Below are positions 46,430 to 58,095 of a stretch of DNA of 64,000 nt, in pieces; the first letter of the stretch is position 1, and each line of letters opens with the position of its first letter. The position numbers and the translations under genes were made by a program. The DNA comes from Stictocephala bisonia (taxonomy: Eukaryota > Arthropoda > Insecta > Hemiptera > Membracidae), in NCBI GenBank assembly GCA_035578905.1, contig JAQJVL010000153.1, positions 124,001 through 188,000 of the forward strand. Direction: 5' to 3'. The notes beneath the pieces are model-generated. The model saw only the letters and a program-made list of their open reading frames with translations. It did not search any database and was not told where the DNA came from.

Positions 46430-46840
46430 ATTGTATAAAAATTGAATGGTGTTTGTCTGTATGTGTGTTACTCAATCAAGCAAACACTACTGGACCTATT
46501 CAGTTGACATTTTCATGGACCAATTATTAGCGTCTCTGGTTAACACATAGGTATATCTTTATTTTGAAATTCTATCAGGGAACCGCCCCAGGGGTGGCAG
46601 TAAAAAGTTAGAAGTATCAATTCAAGCCCTATGGCAATACCAATTATAATAATTTCATTAATCAACTGTTGGAATAAACTAACAACTAACATGGTTCTGA
46701 AGTAAATGCTATACCAAACCTAACTACAACGCAATTTTACATTGTACATGTGCCAGTAGTTACATGTTTTGTATTACTGAATGCAATAAGCGCATTATAA
46801 ACCAACGTAAACCCCGTACGAAGGACGGGCTCTATGCTAG
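46430..46840 (+). mobile_element. Non-autonomous Helitron relic
   Basis: The 3' end has the Helitron signature: a short hairpin CCCGT-acgaagg-ACGGG at 46,813-46,829, seven bases, then CTAG (46,837-46,840), followed by host T. The body carries the phrase TTTGTCTGTATGTGTGTTAC and AAACACTACTGGACC, which is common in insect Helitron-like repeats. The 5' TC end could not be fixed; about 46,430 is a guess from the body (GTATAAAAATTGAATGG). Confidence 0.6.
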
Positions 46841-47394
46841 TACTTACATAAATTACTCTCAGATAAACAATTTTCCATGTGTTGCACAAATAAATCAAAC
46901 ACTACTGTATCACTACAACTATTACAAAATGTTTCGTTACATTTTTTCATGTACCAATTAGTTCAGCTACACACAAATGCTTTTTCATGTTTTAAGTAAA
47001 TATCCTAAAAATACTTAACTGTAAATTATGTTTATTTTGTTTAAGAATATTTTATCTTATCCGAATTAAATCCTTCTTTTCAAAACAATGTGAAGCGTAG
47101 ATAGTTCAAAACTATATTCTGAAAAGTAAATATTAGGTCAGTTATTTAATATTATATGGACAAGGGGGGATATATTATTTCATCATTAATTTGAGTATAT
47201 TCTATTGAACAACACTACAAAATAAGTGGCACGTAAGCGGTATATCACAACCTCACCAGAGCTTTCTTCCGAGCTTTAATAGCAAGTACTGTACTGTGTA
47301 TTTTAACCTGAAGGTTACAACAATATGAAAACAGTGAGAACAAAACAAAGATATTTGAAAAGTCCTTTTTTAACACACACAAAACTACAGCAAT
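46841..47394. other. AT-rich spacer
   Basis: No feature recognised. Confidence 0.55.
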
Positions 47395-47500
47395 ACCCAT
47401 ACATGTATAGTGGAACTGAATTATATTATAACAGCCCACCCATACATGTACAGTTGTATTGACCCACCCGCCCACCCATACACATACAGTAGTATTGAGG
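47395..47500 (-). repeat. Dispersed 36-bp-type minisatellite, locus 3
   Basis: Two to three units with CCCACCCATACATGTACAGT and GTATTGACCCACCCG, C-rich on the plus strand. Same family as 3.7, 10.5, 48.5 and 59.1 kb. Confidence 0.8.
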
Positions 47501-48479
47501 TAAAAATGATTTTGCAGTCTAACTAGTTATCAGTAGACGTTGTTTTATAAAAGAATAATATTAGGCAAGGTTGGCGTATTAAATGAGATAAATTTGTCTG
47601 CTTAAATAACTCTATTTCATTCCCTTGAAACATCAAATGTAAATGGAATATAAAGAAGACTAAGAGAAGAAATAGCTTGAAGAACATAACTATAAATATT
47701 ATTAGACACTTTTTGAGAGTCCTAATAAGTTCAAAAACATCAGGAGTTCGATAGTAACTGTCAGCAATTAAAACGAATAAAATTTCAATGAGATATTTAG
47801 TCGAACAGATTTTTTTATAAAATAGTTAAATAAATAATTAAATTATAGCAAAAGTAACATATAGTACAAACAGTACATTAAATTAACACAGATCGATTAA
47901 CATGATATTAATAATAAGTGGACCTAATTAATTACCATGGCGGAACTCCTTAACCTATAATCACATTCTTTGGTGATAGAGCATACAAAATATTATGTAA
48001 AGTATTCACTTCATACTGTATATTCATCTATCTAAATATAACCAATAATGACGCATATTTGACTGTTGCACCCCAACGTCACTTGGAATGACTCCTAGTG
48101 ACGATCTATTAACCGACAAGTCATTGATACCCTAGAGCTGACTATTGGTTATGGATATTGGAGACCTAAAGTATAGCTAAATGATGCTACTATTGTAGAA
48201 ACAAAGAAGAGCTCCTAATGATGAGGGATGTGGGTCAATGAAGTGACTTGTGATTACGGTCCAGTTGTAGGTAACTGAAGAGTCTTACGGGATTTGGAGG
48301 TCCAATTAGTGGTTTCTATTCCTCGTCTACCACTGACAATTATGACATTGCACTTGGTAATATTACTTGACTAACTAGAACGTGTATTTTAAACTTGTGC
48401 TACATATCTAGGGCAAAAAATCAATAAAAAAATATATAATATAAAACATTCGATGAATTTTGTTTTTTTGGAAATGTCA
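47501..48479. other. AT-rich spacer
   Basis: No gene recognised. A GC-neutral patch near 48,060-48,360 shows no motif. Confidence 0.55.
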
Positions 48480-48605
48480 TTAGGACCTCTGTACGTATAT
48501 GGGTGAGGTGGGATGGCGTATATAGCTTGGCTGTAGGGCCATTATCACTGTACGAGTATAGGTGGGTAGGAGGGTCACTATCCTAGTCCATGTTTGGGTG
48601 GACAG
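48480..48605 (+). repeat. Dispersed 36-bp-type minisatellite, locus 4 (degenerate)
   Basis: Two to three diverged units with GTACGTATATGGGTGAGGTG, then CACTGTACGAGTATAGGTGG and GTAGGAGGGTCACTATCC. G-rich on the plus strand. Confidence 0.7.
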
Positions 48606-48908
48606 ATGGGCTTTGTACATGCTTTAATTACTTTTAAATAACACATGTATTAAATATTTTCCATAATAATGGAGATTATTTTTTATCTTTGTGGTGTTTA
48701 GAATACTTATACATTTAAATTAACTAGACATAAACTAAATGTCATTCATGGTGTAAGTCTGACCACCTTACTTTGTGGACAAATCATTATTAAATTGAAT
48801 ACAGTTGAATTGTAAATTATATTTGTATACCTTCATGGAGGTCTATGAAAAAGTATCCTTAAGTTTACAACTCAGGTGTACATTTATTGTATAAAACCAT
48901 ATAGTTAC

Positions 48909-49007
48909 TCCTGGATTTAGAATGACCATGACCTTTTGGGATTTCTGGTCCCTCTTTACGTGCAATTTGAACCAGTTGATTTAGAGATGTACCATAAACC
49001 ATAAAAC
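48909..49007 (-). CDS. Candidate internal exon of a host gene (99 nt)
   Basis: On the minus strand a pyrimidine-rich acceptor (TTTTTTCTGCACTGTGATTAG) leads into a 99-nt open block ending at a donor-like GTAACT. It reads FMVYGTSLNQLVQIARKEG then PEIPKGHGHSKSR. The residues are polar and charged rather than the Ile/Phe/Asn/Lys mix that AT-rich noise gives, and GC is higher than around it. It would start and end in phase 1. No family is recognised. A 32-codon open stretch alone is not rare here, so the call rests on the splice signals and composition. Confidence 0.33.
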
Positions 49008-51237
49008 CTAATCACAGTGCAGAAAAAATTAGATAAGGACTTTTAATACGTCTTGAATACTTAACAATCTCTTTCTGCTTTGCCTATATATGGGAAAACC
49101 AAACAGAAACATTGCCTTCTGTTTTCACCACTAGGTGAAACAGTATAGAAGGATTTTTAAATATTTTATTAAATAGTATGTATTTTGTTTTCTCTATTAC
49201 GATAAGGATCGTCTTTTACCACATTATGAATGAGAATTGGTCGTCTTTCGTACAGCATACAAGTGTGAGTGGTGAAGTTTTACTTAAAATAAGAAAACTG
49301 ATGGAATCATTGTGGTGATTGTATTGACAGGCTTTCCCATCTATGAGGTGTAATTAATATTAAACAAATTACCGGAGGAAAGTAATAATATAGAGAATGA
49401 ATGTGTTTAACTATATTTTGTAATTCTATTACATACTAAATATACTAAAGGGGGCAGGCACTCTTTAAGCGAGTAAAACAGTGTAACTAACTGTTCTACG
49501 GTGCTACCCAGCAGAGTTAAAACGAATAATTTAAATGCATAGAATATTGTTGTAAAGTTAAAATTAGTGTTTAAGTAATGAAGAGACTTTGATTGTATTT
49601 AGGTTACGAGATTAACTAGAAAAACAGTATTAACGGTATGGATTGATTATACGACTTTAGTTAACATAACGCCTTCAAAAACAGAATGTATAGTTGTTAT
49701 GTAAAGAATACGATCAATTGTGATATAAAAGGTTTTAAATTTTATAAATGGCTGGGTGCTCTAATCATACACCTAGTATGGCTACTTTATATAATAATAT
49801 TAAAACTATTGGAATGGATCATAATCTATTGTAAGTAAAATAATTAATGACCAGTAAACCGAAATACGAACCAGATTACACGTGTAAAGGGTAAGAGAAT
49901 GGACTACCAAAACTCGGTTTCGTCAGCAGTATTTAAAGAAGAGTATGTGGCAATATCATATAATTATTCATTCTTTAAGATGCTTTTGATTTTTTGTATA
50001 CACGTTTTGATATTTATATAAAATAATATGTATTGCAGTAAAAACATTCACCTTACTGAGGTATAACAACCCAAGGTATGATCCCCAGTGCATCATCACA
50101 TGATTTCATCTGATCACATATAAAATATATGTGATAAACTTTTATCACATATATTTTATATCACTATAAACAGCTGTTTTTACACTAGACACATGTATTC
50201 TACTACAGTTTGGTAGAATATAAATAAAAACATTAAACTAGCCAAAACCAAACACAAAGTGTCGTGCAATCATATTGTAAATTTCTCCCCTGTCAACACA
50301 AATATGGAGGTAAAACTTTCCTTTGCCCTCAGGGACTAGACTGTTGATAAAAGATAACTTTATATACTGTATTAAACTTAAACTAGTTGACCAGTTGTAT
50401 AGCCTTTGTTTAAGATATTATATATCAATGAAAAAATACTAATATATGTGTAATTTAGTTTAAAATCACCTAAAACATATAACTTCAAGCGTATTTTAAG
50501 ATAAGAAAGATATTTATTGATACGTATATACTCTTTTATTACATTCTAATTATTTAATTTTTGTCTTACACCCGATCTCACTCGTTTATCTTTACTCTTA
50601 CTCCCAATCAATATAGTTTTTAAACAAAGCAGCCTAAAATAGTTAATTGTCGAAACAAGTATTCTTTAGTAAATACTTTTTATTAATTTGTTTTTATTTT
50701 AACGTAAACAAATTTGCGGAATCTAAAGTTCAAAATCCCCCAATTAGCTTATGGTATGTACTTAACTTCATGAATAAAGTTCACACACAGGTCTGTATTT
50801 CCATGTGAACTAACGAATGAACCAAACACTTGACTAATCGAATTGAATAATAAATTACAAGATTTAATAATAAAAACCATGTTGTAATTTATCATGTCTG
50901 GTTAAATATATTTGAATGATTCTCTATCTGTGAACTAACTGATACTTGATTTAACAACTTTAGTAAACAGAATGCCTTCAAACATCAACTACTACAGTTT
51001 GGTTACTCGTAAACTTGTTCCAAAGTCGTGGAAATAAGCACAAACAAGCATAAAACTAATTGTATCGAGACCAAATGAAACATCATATATGTGTGAAGAA
51101 CCAGTATTATCTTGGTTACGTTTCAAACCATTTTATATATTCCAGTTTCATATGTCAAAGAAGGAAAAAAAAAGACTTTATCAAGGGAGGATAATAGCTC
51201 ACAGCGATTTAGTTTCATAATTTCAGTGACCTACTTT
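49008..51237. other. AT-rich spacer containing a perfect palindrome
   Basis: No gene recognised. The palindrome at 50,118-50,161 is listed separately. Confidence 0.55.
50118..50161. repeat. Perfect palindrome, 21-bp arms, 2-nt loop
   Basis: ATATAAAATATATGTGATAAA (50,118-50,138), CT, then its exact reverse complement (50,141-50,161). The arms are not simple TA repeats. Such near-loopless palindromes can form cruciforms and are usually unstable, so this one may be young. Confidence 0.95.
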
Positions 51238-51594
51238 CTATTTTGCATCGTCTAGTTTTACTTCAATCGAATAATCAGCTGGTTTTGGCTCAAAATACAA
51301 ATTGTGCTTTATATATACAGAATAAAGCCATCTATAAGCCATAATAAATTTATGTAAAGGAGTAATAAATGGTAGGGTTTCACTCAAAACCATTTCGTGT
51401 GTGGCTTCTGTTATTGAGTTTGTATTGAAATTAATCGATGTATTACACATTTTAAATTGTTTTATATCATTGTCATATCCATATGCTGGAAACAAAGTAG
51501 TCCGTGCTATCGGACAAAACCTAAAATAATTAGAACACGTGAAAAGCGTAAAAGGTGTTGCGATGTTCAAGTTCATACGGTGCCCATTATACAT
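51238..51594 (-). CDS. Unrecognised 118-codon open frame
   Basis: ATG at 51,594, preceded directly by an in-frame TAA, to a stop at 51,238. It contains FRFCPIARTTLFPAYGYDND, TEATHEMVLSETLPF, FIMAYRWLYSVYIKHNLYF and ends SIEVKLDDAK. The composition is varied and protein-like, with no repeats and no obvious signal peptide or membrane segment. An acceptor-like TTCTAATTATTTTAG lies within it, so the real start could be an exon at FCPIA. I recognise no family; it might be an old viral or transposon frame, an exon, or chance. Confidence 0.3.
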   Translation of the reverse strand: MYNGHRMNLNIATPFTLFTCSNYFRFCPIARTTLFPAYGYDNDIKQFKMCNTSINFNTNSITEATHEMVLSETLPFITPLHKFIMAYRWLYSVYIKHNLYFEPKPADYSIEVKLDDAK

Positions 51595-51773
51595 TTAGGT
51601 ACCGAAACCATATTTAAAGCCATGAATAGTTTGCTATAGAGTGAGCAAGTAACATGAAGCTCTAAGTCAAATAATACTATATAACGTCCCCTGCACATTA
51701 ACCGAGGCTATTCCCGTCAAGACAGTTTGGCACTATGAAAAAGCTGTTACCCATGCAGTGGATGACAGGAAGC

Positions 51774-52598
51774 TCAGTCCTCTGATACTACATGATAGCC
51801 TCTGCACAACAACTGAACAATTTTGTTGTACATGTAGGTAAACGTAATCATGTTTGACATCTTCACAAAGCTCTTATACATTGAATGAGGAACAGGAAGC
51901 TCAAGTAGCGAGTGAGGCAATTCTCGATGTATACGTAAGTAACCATTACGTTGTATGGCAAAGCTGTTATACATTAAGTAGGTAACAGGAAGCTCAAGTA
52001 GCGATTGAGGCAATTCTCGATTTATACGTAAGTAACCATTACGTTGTATGGAAAAGCTGTTATACATTAAGTAGGTAACAGGAAGCTCAAGTAGCGATTG
52101 AGGCAATTCTCGATGTATACGTAAGTAACCATTACGTTGTATGGCAAATCTGTTATACATTAAGTAGGTAACAGGAAGCTCAAGTAGCGATTGAGGCAAT
52201 TCTCGATGTATACGTAAGTAACCATTACGTTGTATGGCAAAGCTGTTATACATTAAGTAGGTAACAGGAAGCTCAAGTAGCGATTGAGGCAATTCTCGAT
52301 GTATACGTAAGTAACCATTACGTTGTATGGCAAAGCTGTTATACATTAAGTAGGTAACAGAAAGCTCAAATTCCCCTGATCCTGTGTAAACTCTCGGTGT
52401 ACATGACCTAATTACGTGTAGATAAGTAATTACGTTTGACGCCATGACAAAGCTGTGAGTAGGTTGACAATCAAGAATATGTAGCAGTAGGGTAGTTAGC
52501 TTACTGACATGTATCAACGTGTATGGTGCGTGGGTGGATGTGTGAATGAGTTTATTTATAGTTTCAAAGTATAAATCGCAATTTATGTAATCAATCAT
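51774..52598. repeat. 93-bp tandem repeat, about 5.5 copies (core 51,850-52,372)
   Basis: The unit is 93 bp: GTAACAGGAAGCTCAAGTAG, CGATTGAGGCAATTCTCGAT, GTATACGTAAGTAACCATTA, CGTTGTATGGCAAAGCTGTT, ATACATTAAGTAG. Since 93 is a multiple of three, the minus strand is open for 274 codons as repeated 31-residue units (LPVTYLMYNSFAIQRNGYLR). The outer edges at 51,774-51,850 and 52,373-52,450 carry degenerate units. I regard the frame as a by-product of the period, although a repeat protein cannot be wholly excluded. Confidence 0.9.
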
Positions 52599-54320
52599 TA
52601 TTTATTAAATAGGTAAATTGTAAATTAACCTATCATTACATTGTTAATTACATATTTGAATGTTTTTCTCTATAAGGATTATTTAAAATGATTGTATATT
52701 ATAGTATCCTTTTACATGTATATAAACATTTATATATACTGTACCAGAGAAACATATATTCCTGTGGTACAGTATACATGTAAAACGATATAGTTATACC
52801 TATGGTACAGCTAATTGTAACGAAGAGATAAGGAAATATTATAAAATATCCATGAGTAGGCTGTTGTACACTATTTTGTAATATACTCAAACAAGGAAGG
52901 ATGTGTATTTCAAACAGGGAAGGAAAATGTAAGTTTTTTAGTATCAACGTTTTGCACAACATTCAATTTACTAACGTCATCACAAAGATTCGAAGGCCTT
53001 CGCCATATTGATTGCTTACAAAACATTAATCATAGTTGAGAGGTAAATCAACCTTGATTTGAACTTTAATGAAAATCTAAATATTCTTAGACGGATGAAA
53101 TATTGGGTAAGGCTTTCACGCAAGAAATGGAGTTAATAAAATCGTAAGATGATTTAATAAAATACTATATCTTCCAAATAATATTATTTATCTTGGTAAT
53201 ACATAGCTCATTTCTAGACAAACAAGTTACGTTCGCAGGAAATATGACATATTGTTGAGAATATCACATTACAGCACCTTGAAAAGACAGACGGAAAAGG
53301 TTTAGTACAGTAAATGTAGCTGTATAATGGTTAGGCAGCCTAAGAGTGGCAGTATTCAGTTGAAAGGAAATATAACAATATTGATGGGTTGTCATTAAAA
53401 CATCTTGACAGGACAGGAAAGCAGGTCCTGCAGAACATACATGAAACTATATCATGGCAAGGCACCGTCATGCTGAATAACGAATTGCAGTGTTAAATGG
53501 GCAGGAAATATAACAAATTGTTGGGGGGACCTTTTCTGCTATTCAATACCACTACTTTTACTTCACTACCTCTACTTTTTTATCGCTATTACAGTTATGT
53601 TAGGTTGGGTTAGGTTGATTAGGTGGTTACTAAAGTTGATCACAAACTGGTAAATCCAATGATTGACTTACCGCCGAATGCGCTCTTCGTGTGTAAGTTC
53701 TTGGAAAATGATAAGATAAGGCCAGCGATATCGGATTCCTAGAGGTTTATGAATACGACAGTGGACGTAAAAATGAATGGGAACAGTTTTTAGAGCAATA
53801 GAATATTTATCAAGTGGTAGTGAACTAACGAAACAAAAAAAGTAAAATTCATGAATTAACGGAAAAGATCCTGTTGGGGATATCACATGACAAGACAGGA
53901 AAGCAAGTCCAGTTATATCATGGTTGCTCTTAATGATCATAGTGATATTTATAACAGCATCTATGGTAGTTCTTGTTTTACAATGAACAATATATTATTT
54001 TCCTTGGAATTTTTCATAAACTAATAATAGGACATCGACAAACTAAAATCTGTTGGTTGACTAAAATACTCTTTTTAATTGTATTTTAATTTAATAGTAA
54101 CTTTTAAAATATTAATCTAGGTTTTAATCAATAATACATCTGACCAAGTTGCATTTAAGATTTTTTTTTTAAATGTTACTATGTATTCTAATATAAATCT
54201 GAGATAGCAAATACGTAATGAATTAAAACTAAAAATAAATATGACAAAAGACACTCCCTTATTGATTTAAACTAACAAATATTGATTAATAATAATGAAT
54301 GTTAATTAAATACTGTTTAA
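52599..54320. other. AT-rich spacer with degenerate echoes
   Basis: Loosely similar phrases (GGAAATATAACAA, GACAGGAAAGCAGGTCC/GACAGGAAAGCAAGTCC, ATATCATGG) recur near 53,235, 53,370-53,450, 53,505 and 53,880, which may be the remains of an old tandem array. At 53,599-53,622 TTAGGTTGGGTTAGGTTGAT resembles the TTAGG telomere repeat. Confidence 0.5.
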
Positions 54321-54324
54321 AATA

Positions 54325-55572
54325 TTGTCTTCTTAATCACCAATCAAACATGGCCCCACCAGAACGTTTATATGATGGGGGCTTCAATAGTTTGGTAACA
54401 TATTGTCTTCTTAATCACCAATCAAACATGGCCCCACCAGAACGTTTATATGATGGGGGCTTCAATACTTTGGTAACATATTGTCTTCTTAATCACCAAT
54501 CAAACATGGCCCCACCAGAACGTTTATATGATGGGCCTTCAATAGTTTGGTAACATATTGTCTTCTTAATCACCAATCAAACATGGCCCCACCAGAACGT
54601 TTATATGATGGGGGCTTCAATAGTTTGGTAACATATTGTCTTCTTAATCACCAATCAAACATGGCCCCACCAGAACGTTTATATGATGGGGCCTTCAATA
54701 GTTTGGTAACATATTGTCTTCTTAATCACCAATCAAACATGGCCCCACCAGAACGTTTATATGATGGAGCCTTCAATAGTTTGGTAACATATTGTCTTCT
54801 TAATCACCAATCAAACATGGCCCCACCAGAACGTTTATATGATGGGGCCTTCAATAGTTTAGTAACATATTGTCTTCTTAATCACCAATCAAACATGGCC
54901 CCACCAGAACGTTTATATGATGGGGGCTTCAATAGTTTGGTAACATAATGTCTTCTTAATCACCAATCAAACATGGCCCCACCAGAACGTTTATATGATG
55001 GGGGCTTCAATAGTTTGGTAACATATTGTCTTCTTAATCACCAATCAAACATGGCCCCACCAGAACGTTTATGTGATAGGGGCTTCAATAGTTTGGTAAC
55101 ATATTGTCTTCTTAATCACCAATCAAACATGGCCCCACCAGAACGTTTATATGATGGGGGCTTCAATAGTTTGGTAACATAATGTCTTCTTAATCATCAC
55201 CAATCAAACATGGCCCCACCAGAACGTTTATATGATGGGGGCTTCAATAGTTTGGTAACATATTGTCTTCTTAATCACCAATCAAACATGGCCCCACCAG
55301 AACGTTTATATGATGGGGGCTTCAATAGTTTGGTAACATATTGTCTTCTTAATCACCAATCAAACATGGACCCACCAGAACGTTTATATGATGGTGGCTT
55401 CAATAGTTTGGTAACATATTGTCTTCTTAATCACCAATCAAACATGGCCCCACAGAACGTTTATATGATTGGGCCTTCAATAGTTTGGTAACATATTGTC
55501 TTCTTAATCACCAATCAAACATGGCCCCACCAGAACGTTCATATGATGGGGCCTTCAATCGTTTGTTAACAT
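54325..55572 (+). repeat. 78-bp tandem repeat, 16 copies
   Basis: The unit is 78 bp: TATTGTCTTCTTAATCACCA, ATCAAACATGGCCCCACCAG, AACGTTTATATGATGGGGGC, TTCAATAGTTTGGTAACA. Copies differ at very few sites. One copy has an extra ATC (55,195), one lacks a C, and the last is more diverged. The plus strand is open in blocks because 78 is divisible by three; TAA-containing variants and indels break these blocks, so no gene is called. Confidence 0.97.
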
Positions 55573-55771
55573 ATTCTTAGGATTGCATATTATGCTTGTA
55601 ACTCCATCATTCAATAAATACTACCAAGTTCTGAAAATATTTTTCTAAAAAAGTCAATTTTTCTGAGAAAGAAATATGTTGCTTTTATTTCAAACAATCA
55701 CAGAATTTTTTGTTAAAAAGTGTGTTTCCAGAAAATATTTCAAAATTAAAATGTTTATGACGATTATTTAG

Positions 55772-55878
55772 GATTTCCAGACAATGGACAAAGAGAACCT
55801 GTGACAAAGACAAGTTCTGTAGATTCAATTCTAAACAAGGAAAAGCCTTTGACTAAGGAAAATGTTTGGCCCAAATAG
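55772..55878 (+). CDS. Weak candidate terminal exon (plus strand)
   Basis: After GATTATTTAG the sequence is open for 34 codons to TAG at 55,876: FPDNGQREPVTKTSSVDSIL, then NKEKPLTKENVWPK. The charged, polar composition stands out from the AT-rich surroundings. The acceptor lacks a strong pyrimidine tract, and an open run of this length is expected by chance several times in the window. No family recognised. Confidence 0.2.
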
Positions 55879-56519
55879 TGGGCCTTAGTAAAATCATGAA
55901 ATACAGTTGACAAATTTTATAAAATTTAAGTTCATAATACTAAATACTGTATATTTAAACATCATATAAATTATTATTTTAATGTATAACTTGGTTTACT
56001 AGTTAGGGCTACTAGTTTAATAAATTAAATAATAACTATAACTAAGTACCCTTTTATTTATAATTACTATTATTATAAATAATAATTATAGTTATTATTC
56101 AATTTATTATTTTAAAATATGTCATTAGCACAACATTTTGTAATTGTATAAAATAATGGCAGATATATATAGTTTTAAATAGGATGAATTCAACAATTCT
56201 ATCCACACAGCAATTTATTTACAAGAAAAATATTTATATCATTAGTAAGTTAAATTAAACATACTTATGAATGCCTGTGTCACGGATTTTTCTGAACAGA
56301 AATGAGATTTATATTAAATGTGTTTGAAAACTATCATATTAATAAATAAAGTCAGTCAGTTAGAATAACGAGCCATCTGAACAATTTTTAACTGAAAAAA
56401 ACTGTATCACGCCGTCCACTTTTTAATCAACAAAATATTTTAACTTTACCGTCCATATATATTTTATAAACGTTGTTATTTGTTTTTAAAAATCCACACC
56501 TCTATTCCATTGTTTCTCA
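55879..56519. other. AT-rich spacer
   Basis: No feature recognised apart from ATAATTATTATAAATAATAATTAT-like self-complementary AT sequence near 56,060. Confidence 0.55.
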
Positions 56520-56880
56520 ACCTCCACATACAATCTTCGTATCAGAATGAATCTGGTCATCCCAAAACATAGAACCTCCTTCTCCGTTAGACACCTTTTA
56601 CACAATGGAATTAAACTGCACAATAACCTCCCAAATAACCTCAAACGGGAACAAAAACTAACTACATTAAAAAGAATATTAAAAGATAAGCTAATAGATT
56701 TGGGTCCTTATAGTGGTACTGATTTTTCCAATTTTATTTGGTAACGTGCTGCAAATATTTTGGTATATTACCAATTAACAAGACATGTTTATTTTATATA
56801 TTTAATTACCACTCTGTAATCATGTGCTGTCAAGTGTTTATGTACAATTATGTATATATGACACAATAAATAAATAAATA
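56520..56880 (+). pseudogene. LINE C-terminus and 3' tail
   Basis: The frame 56,547-56,744 reads LVIPKHRTSFSVRHLLHNGI, then KLHNNLPNNLKREQKLTTLK and LKDKLIDLG. This is the standard end of CR1-type RT proteins (R.P.HRT..F…..YNGIKL.N.LP..LK…). The 3' UTR ends at 56,867-56,880 in ACACAATAAATAAATAAATA. Nothing upstream of the C-terminus remains. Confidence 0.72.
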
Positions 56881-56889
56881 TGATTTCTA

Positions 56890-57160
56890 AAATAAAGGCA
56901 GCGAGATGGTGATGTGATCATCAGAGGTGGAAAAGTCAGCCCATCAACAACCATAAGGCCATGAACAGACATGCCTGGTTGTTATTGCAGCTTCCTTGTT
57001 TACCATGCCACGTGCCAAGTTCAGGGCTGCTCCTTGGTGTTAAATATAGAAACTTATCAACCCTTCCTACACAGAACCTAGGTCCTGTTAATCCCATGTA
57101 TTTCTGATCTAACATGACTACCCAATGGGTCACTCCTGTCAAACACTTTCAAAAGTGCTT
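56890..57160. other. GC-richer patch, unidentified
   Basis: About 270 bp with raised GC. A 68-codon minus frame (56,936-57,142) and a second frame reading GSHVRSEIHGINRT are both partly open. Looks like a transposable-element piece (SINE-like or LINE-derived) but I recognise no family. Confidence 0.35.
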
Positions 57161-57929
57161 TCAACTACATACTTCGGAATAAGCATTCAACAGAATTAGT
57201 TTACCCGTTTCACTGTGGTATCTAACAGTTAAGATAAACTTAATAATACAAGTGAAAACATATTGTAGTTTTAATCTTACATAAATTGTATGTATGTTGA
57301 AGTGTGTTTTTTTGAGGGATGTGTATACGGATTCTAAATTATTTATTTCTACTATGGGTATATATTCTCATATTGCATATATTCTGTATGTAAATGGCAA
57401 ATGGATTTAACTAGACGTTAAACTTTCAGTGTTTCGGCAGCTAAATTATAGTGTCATAAATAATCTTTTTTCTTTTTATTCATTTTAAACGTAAACCTAC
57501 CTATTTAAAACAACAAAAACAATCTACATTAACAATAGCTTCTATAATAACAATTTATAAGTAAGATGATTATTTTAAATATGGTGAAGTTTGAAAGAAC
57601 CTTAAGAAGTATCTTATCCAGCACAAGGAGGCGTTTAAACCTTAAAGGAAGATAAATAGCCCTTACTCTTTGACTCGATAAGTACTCACATGGAGAACAG
57701 TCGCTGCAACAAGTACTGTGATTAATGTTACTACAAACAAATGGTATTTAGAGTGACTCCAACAATAATGCAATAAAATGTAATTGTTCATTTTACTTTT
57801 CTTTTTTTTACTTCAAGAACATGAACAAGACAAGTACACAATTTATCAACACAAAAACTGGTACAATTAGATACCGGTAACTGATTTTCAAGGCTATACC
57901 TATTTTCTTAATTACGATAACACTAAGTT

Positions 57930-58095
57930 GGTAGAAATACAAAACAAGTCACGCAAATTTATTAAAAGTTCAAGATGCATAAAATATGACGGTTATTGAT
58001 TTCAGTAAACCACGTTTAACTTTCTCATTCACAAATGAAACGTTTTAGTTTCGTTCGAAATTATATAACAGCTAATTCAAATGACGAAAGCGAAG
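57930..58095 (-). mobile_element. Diverged PLE 3'-end relic
   Basis: AATATGACGGTTATTGATTT and CAGTAAACCACGTTTAACTT match, with many substitutions, the PLE 3' region (ATTATGGTGATCGATTTCGG, TGAACCACGCTCACCTTCCT). The ribozyme core is lost: on the minus strand GAAA remains but CTGAGGA has become ATGAGAA and stem II is unpaired. An old copy of the family seen at 7.6 and 34.2 kb. Confidence 0.65.

Noticed and set aside
50270..50360. 33-codon minus-strand frame after a CAACAG acceptor considered as an exon linking the 60.7- and 48.9-kb candidates
   Set aside because: The only frame open from the acceptor has the wrong phase and no acceptable donor follows.
51774..52598. 274-codon repeat-protein frame on the minus strand
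   Set aside because: It follows from a 93-bp minisatellite; the flanks outside the repeat show no recognisable domain.
54299..55491. Chain of frames with 26-residue repeats (NMAPPERLYDGGFN)
   Set aside because: A 78-bp array broken by TAA variants and small indels; the frame is not maintained across the array.
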